Positions 34,267 to 43,682 are shown, numbered from the stretch's first letter. The stretch: DNA of 64,000 bases from Dysgonomonas sp. PF1-14 (GCF_029892965.1 NZ_JARXWN010000009.1:120593-184592); one strand, 5' to 3'. Notes: a model not told the origin generated them from the letters alone. A program made the numbers and translations.

Positions 34267-35115
34267 ATGAGAAAAATTATCATTTTCTTTCTATCTGCAT
34301 TACTAGCATGCTCTTGTAATAGTAAACAAAATAAAACTACGGAAAAAGCAATATCTGATACCATCCCGACTGGTGCGATACCATTTATATATAATTACAA
34401 AATGATTGTATTGAATGGTATATACCAAGACTCTATTCCGATGAATCTTATATTCGATACCGGCTGGGTTGGATTAACTGTATCAGATAGCTTAAGAACT
34501 AAAAATGAAAAAGGAAATATGTTTTCCAAGAAGCTGAAAATAGAAAATTTGGAATATATATGGGACAATGCATCCTATCTGGAGGATAACAAAATGAAAT
34601 CTAAAGGATTTAACAAAATGGGAGCATGTGGTGCTTTTGACTGGAAAATATTTGAAGGTAAATTATTAGAAATATCATACCGCTATAAATATATTAAAGT
34701 ATTAGAGAATACTGAAAACCTGTACGATTACGATTCTATCAAAATGGAGAAAAAAGATGATAACAGGCTTGGTTTGCCTGTTACCGTTCATGTACAGGGG
34801 AAAAAAATAACAGAATATGTTTTATTAGATACCGGTCTTAACGATAGAATACATTTTAATGATAACATTACGCAAAAATATAATATTTTAAATAAAACCG
34901 GCAAAGAGGGGAGTTGGGGATATCCAGTCGAGTGTGATACAATAAAATTAGGCAAGTACTATTTGGCAGAAGAAGACCAACTTGTTGGTTTTCAGAAAAA
35001 AGGAGGAGGAAGGAGAATGCCTTTTAATGGTATCATAGGTAACCGTTTATTAGAGAAATTCTCGATTGTACTGGATTTGAAAAATTATTACCTATACTTG
35101 AGACCTATCGAATAA
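34267..35115 (+). CDS. Lipoprotein with two aspartyl-protease-like DTG motifs
   Basis: A 282-residue lipoprotein with signal peptide ending in 'LLACSCNSKQ'. The mature chain carries two retropepsin/pepsin-type active-site motifs: D64 in 'MNLIFDTGWVGLTV' and D188 in 'YVLLDTGLNDRIHF', each at the start of a half of the protein. The end 'FNGIIGNRLLEKFSIVLDL' has the hydrophobic-hydrophobic-G motif that supports the active-site loop. A two-lobed aspartyl-protease fold in one chain is therefore likely; many Bacteroidetes members are uncharacterised. It has its own TATCTTTA-like box at about 34233 and no co-transcribed partner. Confidence 0.72.
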   Translation: MRKIIIFFLSALLACSCNSKQNKTTEKAISDTIPTGAIPFIYNYKMIVLNGIYQDSIPMNLIFDTGWVGLTVSDSLRTKNEKGNMFSKKLKIENLEYIWDNASYLEDNKMKSKGFNKMGACGAFDWKIFEGKLLEISYRYKYIKVLENTENLYDYDSIKMEKKDDNRLGLPVTVHVQGKKITEYVLLDTGLNDRIHFNDNITQKYNILNKTGKEGSWGYPVECDTIKLGKYYLAEEDQLVGFQKKGGGRRMPFNGIIGNRLLEKFSIVLDLKNYYLYLRPIE

Positions 35116-35126
35116 AAAGAGTCTTT

Positions 35127-35489
35127 GAGCTTTATGGTGAACCGACCTAACATAAAATACATGAAGATAGATATAGTTTTAATACAGTTTATTATTATGT
35201 TGAGGGTAAAGATCGCCCAGAGTGGGCTTTATCAGTTTCTTATGAGAAAGATACACACAAAGTAAGTAGCATTGATGTAGAAAGTGCTGCAGCCGCTCTT
35301 TTAAAACAAAAGAAAATTAAAGACACAATCTATATAAATAAACATGCCGATGAAATAAGGAAAATATTTGGTCCGAAAGAATATGGTCATGTCAACCAGC
35401 TACAATATGAAGAAGATGGCTTTGAAGTTGTATTCTATTGTTACGATTTTCGTGATTATAAATGTTCTAATTATATAATATATTGGTAG
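35127..35489 (+). pseudogene. Decayed gene with in-frame stop
   Basis: An open frame with protein-like composition reads 'ELYGEPT', then TAA at 35148-35150, then continues in the same frame with 'EDRYSFNTVYYYVEG', 'DRPEWALSVSYEKDTHK', 'HADEIRKIFGPKEYGHVNQL' and 'CYDFRDYKCSNYIIYW' to a TAG at 35487. No start codon is available after the stop and the 5' end is missing. The two halves each look like a small 'F/L-x-x-Y/F-G-x-P/K' module. The family is not recognised. Confidence 0.6.
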
Positions 35490-35592
35490 AATTAACATTA
35501 TAGATTCATTTTTAATAGTTTCTATTAAAACTATCTCTATATTTTTCACTACTTTCGCTCCCTGATTTTTTAATATCTAAAAACTAAAAGGG

Positions 35593-36021
35593 ATGAAATT
35601 GAAACTTATATTAATTACAGGCTTATTGATCAGTGCTTTATCGGCAAATGCACAAAGTGTGACGGGCAAATGGAAAACTGTAGATGATGAAACAAAAGAA
35701 GCGAAGTCGATAGTAGAAATTACCGAGCGAAACGGAAAGATATACGGCAAGGTAGTTGAAATCCTTAATCCTGCAAAGAAAGCGATAAAATGCAATAACT
35801 GCTCGGGCGGTGATAAAGACAAACCTGTACTCGGGCTTGAAATATTGAAAGGATTGAGTAAAGACGGAAAAGAATACAATGGCGGAAAAATCCTTGACCC
35901 CTCTAACGGTAAACAATACAAATGTACTGTAAGCTTTGATGGCGACGATAAGCTCAAAGTGAGAGGCTATGTAGGCATTTCAGCTTTCGGAAGGACTCAG
36001 GTGTGGACACGTGTCAAATAA
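35593..36021 (+). CDS. DUF2147-family secreted protein
   Basis: A 142-residue protein with a cleavable signal peptide ('LLISALSANAQ', cut near residue 21). The mature part is the DUF2147 beta-barrel: 'VTGKWKTVDDETKEAKSIVE' at the start, a 'CNNCSGG' loop with a C-x-x-C in the middle, 'GKILDPSNGKQYKCTVSF' and the end 'GISAFGRTQVWTRVK' that is highly characteristic of the family. The lipocalin-like fold suggests ligand binding; the biological role is unknown. It has its own start region and is followed by a hairpin. Confidence 0.9.
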   Translation: MKLKLILITGLLISALSANAQSVTGKWKTVDDETKEAKSIVEITERNGKIYGKVVEILNPAKKAIKCNNCSGGDKDKPVLGLEILKGLSKDGKEYNGGKILDPSNGKQYKCTVSFDGDDKLKVRGYVGISAFGRTQVWTRVK

Positions 36022-36030
36022 CCGGAAAAT

Positions 36031-36237
36031 CTAAAAGACTAGTGGGGAAGCATACCAAACTTCCCCACTAGATAACAATCGTAGCCAATAATATTCACCG
36101 GGATTGCGTTCAATGAAATGAGCCTCATCTCTTGTCTCCCATGGTGAGTATGCATAGAGCAGGTTATGCACATCGAACAGGATTACGAATCCCTTCCATT
36201 CCGGAGGTTGGTTCTTTCCGGAATGGCAAAGTATTCA
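36031..36237 (-). pseudogene. Possible C-terminal gene remnant downstream of bglX
   Basis: On the minus strand a 67-codon open stretch without a start codon encodes 'PEWKGFVILFDVHNLLYAYS' then 'PWETRDEAHFIERNPGEYYW' and ends at a TAG at 36031. Composition is protein-like. Two hairpins lie inside it: 36039-36050 with 36060-36071 (perfect 12 bp) and 36196-36204 with 36218-36226 (perfect 9 bp). It may be a gene end; chance is not excluded. Confidence 0.35.
36039..36071. terminator. Hairpin between the DUF2147 gene and bglX
   Basis: CTAGTGGGGAAG (36039-36050) pairs perfectly with CTTCCCCACTAG (36060-36071); loop of 9 nt; no T run. It lies 18 bp after the DUF2147 stop and could end that transcript. 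Confidence 0.5.
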
Positions 36238-36254
36238 GTTTATGGTTGTTTCTG

Positions 36255-38567
36255 TTATTTTACAGTAAACGGTATCTTATTCTTGGTATCGGCAGATGAG
36301 GAACCAATCTGGAAAACAAAATCGCCCGCTTCTACTACTCGTTCGTTTTTCAGGTTAATGAACGACAGGTCATCCAAACTCAATGTAAAGGAAACGGTTT
36401 TGGTCTCTCCTGCTTTCAGTTCTACCTTTTCAAAGCGACGGAGTCTTTTAACATCGGGAACCAGTGATGCAAACAGGTCACTCGAATAGAGTTGTACAGC
36501 TTCTTTACCGTCTCTGCTGCCTGTATTAGTCACATCTACTGAAATAACGATATCCTCTTTCGATCCTAAAGCCAGCTCCGATTTGTTTATCTTCGGATTG
36601 GAGTATGCAAATGTAGTATAGCTAATGCCGTATCCGAACGGATATTCGTAATTATAGTCTCCTTCATAGTTGTATGCACCTTCGCTCTTTTCCTGCTCTT
36701 CGGCATACTTGTGGAAGTAAGGAACCAGTGAGTTAGGATAAGCAGGATATGTGTATGGAAGTTTACCCGATGGGTTTACATCTCCGATCAGAACGTCGGC
36801 TAGTGCATCTGCTCCATAGATTCCCGGCAGATAAGTCTGTACGATAGCATCTACTTTAGACGAGAATTTGGAGATCACACGCGGACGTCCTTCGCTCAGT
36901 ACAAGTATAACTTTTTTACCCGATTCCAGCATTTCCTGAGCCAGCTCTGTTTGCAGGTCATTCAGATAAAGATCGTCTAAGTCCCCCGGCTTTTCACAAT
37001 AAGAATTCTCCCCCAGACACATTACTATATAATCTGCATCTTTAGCCGCTGCAACAGCTTCATCAAAGCGGTCTTTGTATTCGGTTGCATACTCCGTCAC
37101 ATTCTTATAGCTTACACCCGGAACGTAAGTGATGTTTTCCTTGCCGAATCTCGACTGTATGGCAGTCAAAAGGTTATGATAGTTATCTGCAAACTCATCT
37201 ATCTTTTCACCTTGCCATGAGAACGTCCATCCTCCGTTCAGAGAACGTTTGCTTACGGCATTGGGTCCTGTCACTAATATTTTTGCACCCTTCTTCAATG
37301 GTAACAGATTACCTTCGTTCTTCAACAGGGTAATACCATCCGCTGCTGCATCATAAGAAGCTTGCTGATAAGCTTTAGAATTAAATTCAGGATAGTCTTT
37401 GCTATATGTATTCGGCACTTCGAACAGGTTCAGTCTCAATTTCAGAGCAATAACTCGAGTGGCAGCATCGTCGATACGCGACATCGGAACAGCGCCCTCA
37501 TTTACCAGTTCTGTCAACAGGTTGCAAAACTCTTTATAGTTGATAGGTATCATCGACATGTCTATACCGGCATTTATACCTTCCTTAATAGCCTCTTTTA
37601 CAGATGACACCATTTTATCACGGGTGTACAGCTTATTGATGTCTTCCCAATCGGTAACGATCATTCCTTTAAAGCCCATTTTCTCTCTGAGCAGAGTGGT
37701 CAGTAGTTCGTAACTTGCATGTACAGGCACATTATTGACAATACCTGAGTTGATCATTACAGTATGCACCCCTGCATCCACAGCAGCTTGAAATGCAGGA
37801 ACATGATATTCAAGCAATACATTTTCGGGAATATATGCAGGCGTACGATCTTTTCCACTGATAGGTGCAGAATAGCCTAAAAAGTGTTTCATACAGGCAG
37901 CAACCTTTGTAGGATTACCCACATTGTTATCGTCTCCTTCAAAACCTTTGATCAATTCGCGACCAAATACAGCTCCAATATACGGGTCTTCACCAAAACC
38001 TTCGTACTGACGGGGGAAACGCGGATCAATTCCTAAATCGAGTACAGGAGAGAAATTCCAAGGCACATTACTCGCTCTGGTTTCATAAGCGGTGATTTCT
38101 CCCATCTTACGGGCGTGAACCGGATTCCACGATGCGGCAACATTTATCTCCTGAGGGAACATCGTTGAACCGGCTGTATAAGTAGCCCCATGTATCTGGT
38201 CGAGACCATAAATTACAGGAACTTTCATACGTGTTTCTTTCATTGCCACTTCCTGTATTTGTCCTACAATTTTAGTCCACCACTCGGGTGTACGTGCCCG
38301 CGTATTGGGAGCATTAAGTATAGAACCTACATGATAATCGACAATAGCTTCGCGCAGTTTTGCCTCATCTATCTGAAGTGTACTTGCAGAAGGCCTATCA
38401 GCACCTTTACAAACGACATCTATACTAATCTGAGACATCTGACCGATTTTTTCGGCAAGTGTCATTTTAGACACGATCTCTGCTGCTTTTTTATCTACAT
38501 TGTCCTGAGCATGTAAGCCAGATACAAGTCCTAAAGTTGTTGCTATTATCACTAGCGTTTTTTTCAT
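36255..38567 (-). CDS. bglX: Glycoside hydrolase family 3 beta-glucosidase
   Basis: A 770-residue secreted enzyme that releases glucose from beta-glucosides. The signal peptide ends at 'TLGLVSGLHAQ' (about residue 20). The N-terminal TIM-barrel has 'PVIYGLDQIHGATYTAGSTM', 'YEGFGEDPYIGAVFGRELI' and the nucleophile region 'GMIVTDWEDINKL' (Asp near residue 305; T-D-W instead of the common S-D-W). The alpha/beta sandwich domain follows ('ILVTGPNAVSKRSLNGGWTF') and the C-terminal fibronectin III-like domain begins near 'EYPFGYGISYTTFAYSN'. Length is standard for BglX. It is preceded by a palindrome over its promoter and a broken AraC gene. Confidence 0.95.
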   Translation of the reverse strand: MKKTLVIIATTLGLVSGLHAQDNVDKKAAEIVSKMTLAEKIGQMSQISIDVVCKGADRPSASTLQIDEAKLREAIVDYHVGSILNAPNTRARTPEWWTKIVGQIQEVAMKETRMKVPVIYGLDQIHGATYTAGSTMFPQEINVAASWNPVHARKMGEITAYETRASNVPWNFSPVLDLGIDPRFPRQYEGFGEDPYIGAVFGRELIKGFEGDDNNVGNPTKVAACMKHFLGYSAPISGKDRTPAYIPENVLLEYHVPAFQAAVDAGVHTVMINSGIVNNVPVHASYELLTTLLREKMGFKGMIVTDWEDINKLYTRDKMVSSVKEAIKEGINAGIDMSMIPINYKEFCNLLTELVNEGAVPMSRIDDAATRVIALKLRLNLFEVPNTYSKDYPEFNSKAYQQASYDAAADGITLLKNEGNLLPLKKGAKILVTGPNAVSKRSLNGGWTFSWQGEKIDEFADNYHNLLTAIQSRFGKENITYVPGVSYKNVTEYATEYKDRFDEAVAAAKDADYIVMCLGENSYCEKPGDLDDLYLNDLQTELAQEMLESGKKVILVLSEGRPRVISKFSSKVDAIVQTYLPGIYGADALADVLIGDVNPSGKLPYTYPAYPNSLVPYFHKYAEEQEKSEGAYNYEGDYNYEYPFGYGISYTTFAYSNPKINKSELALGSKEDIVISVDVTNTGSRDGKEAVQLYSSDLFASLVPDVKRLRRFEKVELKAGETKTVSFTLSLDDLSFINLKNERVVEAGDFVFQIGSSSADTKNKIPFTVK

Positions 38568-38585
38568 AATTTTCTATTTACAAGT

Positions 38586-38612
38586 TTTGCATATTTTGAA
38601 TATGCAAATATA
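38586..38612 (-). promoter_or_regulatory. bglX promoter with overlapping palindromic operator
   Basis: On the minus strand TATATTTG (38605-38612) is a -7 box. TTTGCATATT (38586-38595) and AATATGCAAA (38599-38608) form a perfect 10-bp inverted repeat with a 3-bp spacer that overlaps the box and the start site. This is the geometry of a repressor operator. Confidence 0.55.
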
Positions 38613-38722
38613 GCTAATTTATCGTATGTTAAAAACGCTCTATTATCTCCATACACATACGTCTGTTATGATAAGGGCATTTCCAGAATCCGGCCTTATC
38701 ATCTTTATGGTGGACACTCCTA

Positions 38723-39359
38723 TCAGGGAAACCAACCTTTCTTCTTTTTGAAGATACGATTGAAATTTGACAGGTTATTAAATCCACATATCAGGCTTAT
38801 TTCGGCCACACTGTGGGTAGTATCAACCAACATACGGGTTGCATGCCCTAATCGTATACATCCAATGAGTCTATAAAATTACGTCCCGTACGTTGTTTTA
38901 TGAAACGGCTGAATGCTACATCGGTCATCCCGACCAAATTGGCAACATCAGTCAGCCTCACTTCCTTATTATAATTTTCGAGCACAAAGTTGTACGTTGT
39001 ACGCCCGTTCTATCCGCCGGCTATCAAAGTTTTGTTCATGGGAATTGAACGACCGGCTCGACAACTCACGCATGGGAGACAATGACAAATCGTACAGAAT
39101 ACCCAATAGTTTCAACACCGAATGTGCTCCCTCAGCTTCGGAAGCAAGAGAATACAGGCGGTCTTTTATTTTTATTTTCTATATTTTCGATACTATCCCC
39201 TACTACGCGCTTGGCTACGGCTCCGTTCTCAATAAAATTCAGTTCGTATTCGGCATGAACATAGATCGGAAACGTAAATTGCTTTTTGATTCTGGAAAAT
39301 ATCATAAAGCAATCTTGTTGTGAAAGAGGGGTTACCTTTCTTAATATAGAATCTTTCAT
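38723..39359 (-). pseudogene. Broken AraC-family regulator
   Basis: Minus-strand pieces in three frames add up to an AraC protein. 39132-39359 gives a cupin-like N-terminus ('YVHAEYELNFIENGA'). A second frame gives 'ILYDLSLSPMRELSSRSF'. The DNA-binding domain is split: 'VRLTDVANLVGMTDVAFSRF' with 'IKQRTGRNFIDSL', then in another frame 'LGHATRMLVDTTHSVAEIS' and 'CGFNNLSNFNRIFKKKKGW', ending at 38723. At least three frameshifts are needed, so it is a pseudogene unless the assembly has errors. It was probably a regulator of the nearby bglX. Confidence 0.85.
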
Positions 39360-39759
39360 ATGATGAATATATAGTCTGTTACAACAATGATTACATTATA
39401 AATGTATAAACTTTCTTTTTTATAAATAGAAAAAATTAATATATTTAACGGTTCAAAGTTATAGATAAATTTATAAGAAAAACTTTATAAAACACATATT
39501 ATAACAAAAGCTTACAATAGCTAAAAAAAGCTAACAACAATATCCGATCCGTTATTTTTTTACTATATTAGAGTTGAGTATCATTCATTCACGAAAGAAA
39601 AAAAGTACTTTACAACAACATGAGAGTAGAAATCTGAAATATTAAATCAGGTAAAATACATAACATTTATACATATATTATTTACCTTTGACCGATTTTC
39701 AATCAACGAAATATCGCACAAAACAAATAGAGAATTAAACACTTAATACAGAAAGTTTT
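39360..39759. other. AT-rich intergenic region with one candidate promoter
   Basis: A 400-bp gap with many A/T runs. TACCTTTG at 39683-39690 is a candidate -7 box for the coiled-coil protein gene 70 bp downstream. Nothing else is recognised. Confidence 0.45.
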
Positions 39760-40155
39760 ATGAAAAAATTATTTATTAGTCTGGTTATGCTGGCAGCAAT
39801 AGCTATGACCGCTTCTACACAAGCACAAGACATCGTTATCAGTGAAAGAACAGCTGCAAAAATTGAAAGCATAAAAGCTAAAGCAGCTAAGGAAGCCGCC
39901 GATGCGGACAATAAGATGCAAAATGAAATTGAAAAAGCTAAAAAGAAAGTAGAAGAAGACACGAAAAAATCTGCTGAAAAAGCTAAGCAAAAAATGGAAG
40001 AAGACACCAGAAAAGGTGCTGAAAAAGCCCGTCGAGACGGAGATAAGGCTATTGCTAAAGCAAAAGAGAAAGCCGAGAAAGCAAAAATAAAAGCTCAGGA
40101 AAAGGCTGATAAAGAAATTGCTAAAGTAAGAGCACAGGAATCTATAAACTTCTAA
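39760..40155 (+). CDS. Secreted Lys/Glu/Ala-rich coiled-coil protein
   Basis: A 131-residue protein with signal peptide 'MKKLFISLVMLAAIAMTAS' cut after 'TQAQ'. The mature 107 residues are nearly all Lys, Glu, Ala, Asp and Arg in heptad-like spacing ('EIEKAKKKVEEDTKKSAEK', 'KQKMEEDTRKGAEKAR'), predicting one long charged helix or coiled coil. Two 12-13-residue units around 'EEDT+K' are visible. No enzymatic motif exists. It might be a periplasmic spacer, scaffold or stress protein, as are other low-complexity helical exported proteins; function unknown. Own promoter and terminator. Confidence 0.8.
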   Translation: MKKLFISLVMLAAIAMTASTQAQDIVISERTAAKIESIKAKAAKEAADADNKMQNEIEKAKKKVEEDTKKSAEKAKQKMEEDTRKGAEKARRDGDKAIAKAKEKAEKAKIKAQEKADKEIAKVRAQESINF

Positions 40156-40188
40156 TTTACTGAATACTTGCTTATTTAACAATGTAAT

Positions 40189-40216
40189 AAAAGCCTATCG
40201 GATCCGATAGGCTTTT
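40189..40216. terminator. Bidirectional terminator
   Basis: A perfect 28-bp palindrome (AAAAGCCTATCG-GATC-CGATAGGCTTTT) between convergent genes. The A and T flanks make it work in both directions. Confidence 0.88.
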
Positions 40217-40227
40217 ATTTATTATCA

Positions 40228-41334
40228 TCACGTTAATAGTTCTTCATATACTGTCATTAACGAACGTGTACACTTATCATCTGAAAATTGCTTAACGTAT
40301 TCAAATCCTTTTTCGACCATATGCCGACCTATTTCAGCATCTGACAGTAAGCGGTTTATCTGAAAGACTAACTCGTTTTCGTTTGCAGGATCAATATACA
40401 CGGAATCGGGGCCGCCGGACTCTTCCAGACAGGAGCCTGTAGCTCCAATTACGGGAACTCCCGAGTTTAATGCTTCGATGATAGGAATACCAAAACCTTC
40501 GTACAATGATGGGTATATAAATATACGCGCCATCTGTAATATAGCCGGAAGGTCGGTCAGCGGCACTTTACTGATCAAATGTACGCGATCGGACAAGCCA
40601 TTTTCGACTGCATACTGAATCACTTTATCCGCATATTCTTTTCTTTTACCAATAGCTACAAAATGAATATCGGGAACTTGTTTCAGAGCCTTTACTATCA
40701 GCAGGATATTTTTTCGCTCCTCTATACTGCCCAAAGACAGGAGATAATTTTCGGGAAGATCATATTTGCGCTTTACCTCTTCTTTCTTCATAGCAGTAGC
40801 CCGCTCTTTGAATACAGGGAAACAGCCCTGATATACAACTTCTATCTTGGACGGATCTATGTGGTAATGCTCTACGATATCTCTCTTGGTACACTCGCTC
40901 ACTGCTATAATTTTGTCGGCAACTCTGCAGGCATATTTTGCTTTCGTATTGTATATCATCCTGTCTACCATCGAGTAAAACTCCGGGTATTTGAGAAAAA
41001 TCAGGTCATGTATAGTCACAATACTTTTTACTCCCGAATGATTAATTCTGAAAGGCAGTTCGTTGCTCAGCCCGTGATATAAATCAATATGCTCTTTCTT
41101 TATATCTTTCACTATTCCCATAGTTCGCCAAAATGGCTTATGAGTATTTTTCAGAGAATATATATCTTCGCTCTGGCTGTTATCCATATCCGTGCCTTCA
41201 GGCAACTTCGGAATAAACAGTTTATATATATTGTCCGGATAATACGTCATCAGATTAGATATTACAAATCGGCTGTAATTACCTAATCCCGTAAAATTAG
41301 ACACGGCTCGTTTCGCATCAAAACCAATTCTCAT
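40228..41334 (-). CDS. GT4-family glycosyltransferase
   Basis: The ATG at 41334 is chosen because it starts the typical GT-B N-terminus 'MRIGFDAKRAVSNFTGLGNY'; a longer frame to 41463 would overlap the kinase gene. The protein has 368 residues. The C-terminal domain has 'YLLSLGSIEERKNILLIVKA' and the E-x7-E retaining motif 'SLYEGFGIPIIEALNSGVP'. It probably transfers mannose, rhamnose or a similar sugar from a nucleotide donor in LPS or polysaccharide assembly. The LPS-kinase paralogue lies 10 bp upstream, so inner-core LPS glycosylation is a reasonable guess. Confidence 0.9.
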   Translation of the reverse strand: MRIGFDAKRAVSNFTGLGNYSRFVISNLMTYYPDNIYKLFIPKLPEGTDMDNSQSEDIYSLKNTHKPFWRTMGIVKDIKKEHIDLYHGLSNELPFRINHSGVKSIVTIHDLIFLKYPEFYSMVDRMIYNTKAKYACRVADKIIAVSECTKRDIVEHYHIDPSKIEVVYQGCFPVFKERATAMKKEEVKRKYDLPENYLLSLGSIEERKNILLIVKALKQVPDIHFVAIGKRKEYADKVIQYAVENGLSDRVHLISKVPLTDLPAILQMARIFIYPSLYEGFGIPIIEALNSGVPVIGATGSCLEESGGPDSVYIDPANENELVFQINRLLSDAEIGRHMVEKGFEYVKQFSDDKCTRSLMTVYEELLT

Positions 41335-41344
41335 AGAACTTTTT

Positions 41345-42100
41345 TTATCCGTGATAAGGCGTCGCCCCGGGATATTGTTTAGTAAAACTGTCCCAAAATT
41401 TCTTCCGATATTCAAATGTCCTTTCCAAGCAGGTTGCTTCATCAAATTTTCTGGCTTGGGCATATTCTTTTACGATGAAGCTTATCATTTCATCACTTCC
41501 CCACAAACGTCTGAAATTGAAACAAGCTGCATCGAGACTTATCGGCTTGTCAAATTTCATTCTATTCAGGTCTACCAGATAAAATATATACTGGTCACCA
41601 TTTTTCTTATATAATATATTTCCGGAGGAATAGTCTAAGTGAAGGATTTGCTTTTCATGCAGGGAAGCGGTGTACAGAGCAAACTGACGCAAAAAATCTT
41701 CACGTCCTGCCAAAGTACCATATTGCAATTCCCTCATCATACCATCAAATTCTTCATGTATAGATATGTACAAACTATATTTAAGCAAATAATATTGCTT
41801 CAGTTCCATATAAGCCACCGGATCGGGCGTATGAAAACCTCGCTCTTTTATTATATAGGCATATCGGTAAGAACGCTCGGCTTTCGATTTACGAAATGTA
41901 GCATACATTACCTGATTGATCCACAATGGTTTCTTAAATGATTTTACATTCAGTTTCAAACCATCTATATCAAATATCTTTATCAGATTTCTGCCTGAAT
42001 AGACGACCTCTCCCGATTGCAGGAAAGACAATGGAAGTCTTTCTATAAACTTCCTGAGCCCTCCGTACTCCTCATTTATAACTACTTTTATTTTAGTCAT
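41345..42100 (-). CDS. Kdo/WaaP-family lipopolysaccharide kinase, paralogue 2
   Basis: A 251-residue kinase-fold protein. It shares blocks with the protein at 16018-16761: 'KSFKKPLWINQVMYATFRKS' versus 'KSFKRPIFINRFAYKYIRKS', 'SGNILYKKNGDQYIFYLVDL' versus 'PGNILYKKTGNEYRFYLVDL'. The catalytic loop is 'HLDYSSGNILYK' (H154, D156, N161) and the metal-binding Asp is D177 in 'LVDLNR'. It starts 1 bp after the prfC stop and ends 10 bp before the glycosyltransferase. Its partner suggests phosphorylation of the LPS core (Kdo). Paralogue 1 sits in the lipid operon. Confidence 0.83.
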   Translation of the reverse strand: MTKIKVVINEEYGGLRKFIERLPLSFLQSGEVVYSGRNLIKIFDIDGLKLNVKSFKKPLWINQVMYATFRKSKAERSYRYAYIIKERGFHTPDPVAYMELKQYYLLKYSLYISIHEEFDGMMRELQYGTLAGREDFLRQFALYTASLHEKQILHLDYSSGNILYKKNGDQYIFYLVDLNRMKFDKPISLDAACFNFRRLWGSDEMISFIVKEYAQARKFDEATCLERTFEYRKKFWDSFTKQYPGATPYHG

Positions 42101-42101
42101 T

Positions 42102-43682
42102 TTAAAATTCGGATGTAAAGTGGAACTTAATATCTTTAAAATCCTGCTGTGCCATCATCAATACGTAATTCGAATCGGCCAGGAACACATCCCTGCCCTC
42201 TTTGTCCAGAGCCATATACTGAGCTTTTCGCTTCTTGAAGTCGGCAAGTTGTTGTGCGTTGTCACTTTCTATCCAACAGGCCTTATACAAGTTGATGGTT
42301 TCCCACCGGCATTGTGCTCCGTACTCGTGTAACAGACGATACTGAATAACCTCGAACTGAAGCTGACCGACCGTACCGATGATCTTACGCCCGTTGAACT
42401 GATTGGTAAACAACTGGGCTACACCTTCATCCATCAATTGGTCAATACCTTTCTGCAACTGCTTGGCCTTCATCGGATCGGCATTCTCTATATACTTGAA
42501 CATCTCAGGAGAGAAACTAGGCAACCCTTTGAAGTGCAAATCCTCACCAGAGGTAAGTGTATCTCCTATCTTAAAATTTCCGGTATCGGGCAAACCAACA
42601 ATATCTCCTGCATAAGCTTCATCTACTGTTTCTTTCTTCTGTGCCATAAATGCCGTAGGAGATGAAAATTTCATAGCCCTGTTGAGGCGCATATGTTTAT
42701 AGTTGACATTCCGCTCAAATTTACCGGAGCATATTTTTACAAAGGCGATACACGAACGGTGATTAGGATCCATATTGGCGTGTATCTTGAATATAAAGCC
42801 TGTAAATGCCGATTCCTCCGGATCGACAACGCGCTCTACCGCTTCTATCGGACGAGGCGACGGCGCTATCTGCACAAAGCAGTCGAGTAACTCCTTCACT
42901 CCGAAATTATTCAAAGCTGAACCGAAAAATACGGGAGCTATCTGCCCTTTCAGATATACATCCAAATCCAAATCGGGATATACCCCTTCTATCAGCTCGA
43001 TATCTTCCCTTAGTTTAGCAGCAAGTTTGTCCCCGATATGCTTTTCCAGATCGGGATGATTTATATCCTTAAATCCGATAGACTCGGTTACCGTCTGCTT
43101 ACTGGGAGTGTACAGATCGAGTTTTTCCTGAAAAATATTGTACACGCCTCGGAAACGTTGTCCGCTATCTATCGGCCAACTCAATGGCCTTACATTTATT
43201 TGCAGCTCCTCTTCGAGTTCGTCCAACAAATCGAACGGGTCTTTTCCATCCCTGTCCATCTTATTGACGAATATCATTACCGGAGTATGTCTCATACGGC
43301 AAACCTCCATCAGTTTGCGCGTCTGGGCTTCTACACCTTTAGCCGAATCGACTACGATAATAACACTGTCGACAGCCGTAAGAGTCCGATATGTATCTTC
43401 AGCAAAATCCTGGTGTCCGGGTGTATCCAGTATATTTATCTTGTAGCCGTCGTACTCGAATCCCATAACAGAGGTCGCAACAGATATTCCACGTTGTTTC
43501 TCTATCTCCATCCAGTCCGATGTGGCTGTCTTTTTTATTTTATTCGACTTTACAGCTCCAGCTACATGGATTGCTCCCCCAAATAATAACAATTTTTCGG
43601 TCAGGGTTGTTTTCCCTGCATCGGGATGGCTGATGATGGCAAATGTACGCCTCTTATGTATCTCTTGTTCCAGTTCGTTCAT
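42102..43682 (-). CDS. prfC: Peptide chain release factor 3
   Basis: A 526-residue translational GTPase that recycles RF1/RF2 from the ribosome. GTPase motifs are complete: G1 '[18 protein letters not shown]', G2/G3 '[14 protein letters not shown]' and '[18 protein letters not shown]', G4 '[13 protein letters not shown]'. The RF3-specific C-terminal domains follow ('[15 protein letters not shown]'). Length is standard. It heads an operon with the LPS kinase and glycosyltransferase, an unusual partnership. The -7 box TACTTTTG lies 22 bp upstream. Confidence 0.97.
   Translation of the reverse strand: MNELEQEIHKRRTFAIISHPDAGKTTLTEKLLLFGGAIHVAGAVKSNKIKKTATSDWMEIEKQRGISVATSVMGFEYDGYKINILDTPGHQDFAEDTYRTLTAVDSVIIVVDSAKGVEAQTRKLMEVCRMRHTPVMIFVNKMDRDGKDPFDLLDELEEELQINVRPLSWPIDSGQRFRGVYNIFQEKLDLYTPSKQTVTESIGFKDINHPDLEKHIGDKLAAKLREDIELIEGVYPDLDLDVYLKGQIAPVFFGSALNNFGVKELLDCFVQIAPSPRPIEAVERVVDPEESAFTGFIFKIHANMDPNHRSCIAFVKICSGKFERNVNYKHMRLNRAMKFSSPTAFMAQKKETVDEAYAGDIVGLPDTGNFKIGDTLTSGEDLHFKGLPSFSPEMFKYIENADPMKAKQLQKGIDQLMDEGVAQLFTNQFNGRKIIGTVGQLQFEVIQYRLLHEYGAQCRWETINLYKACWIESDNAQQLADFKKRKAQYMALDKEGRDVFLADSNYVLMMAQQDFKDIKFHFTSEF

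Noticed and set aside
36196..36226. 9-bp perfect hairpin as bglX terminator
   Set aside because: No T run follows on the minus strand and it overlaps a possible gene remnant, so I do not list it separately as a terminator.
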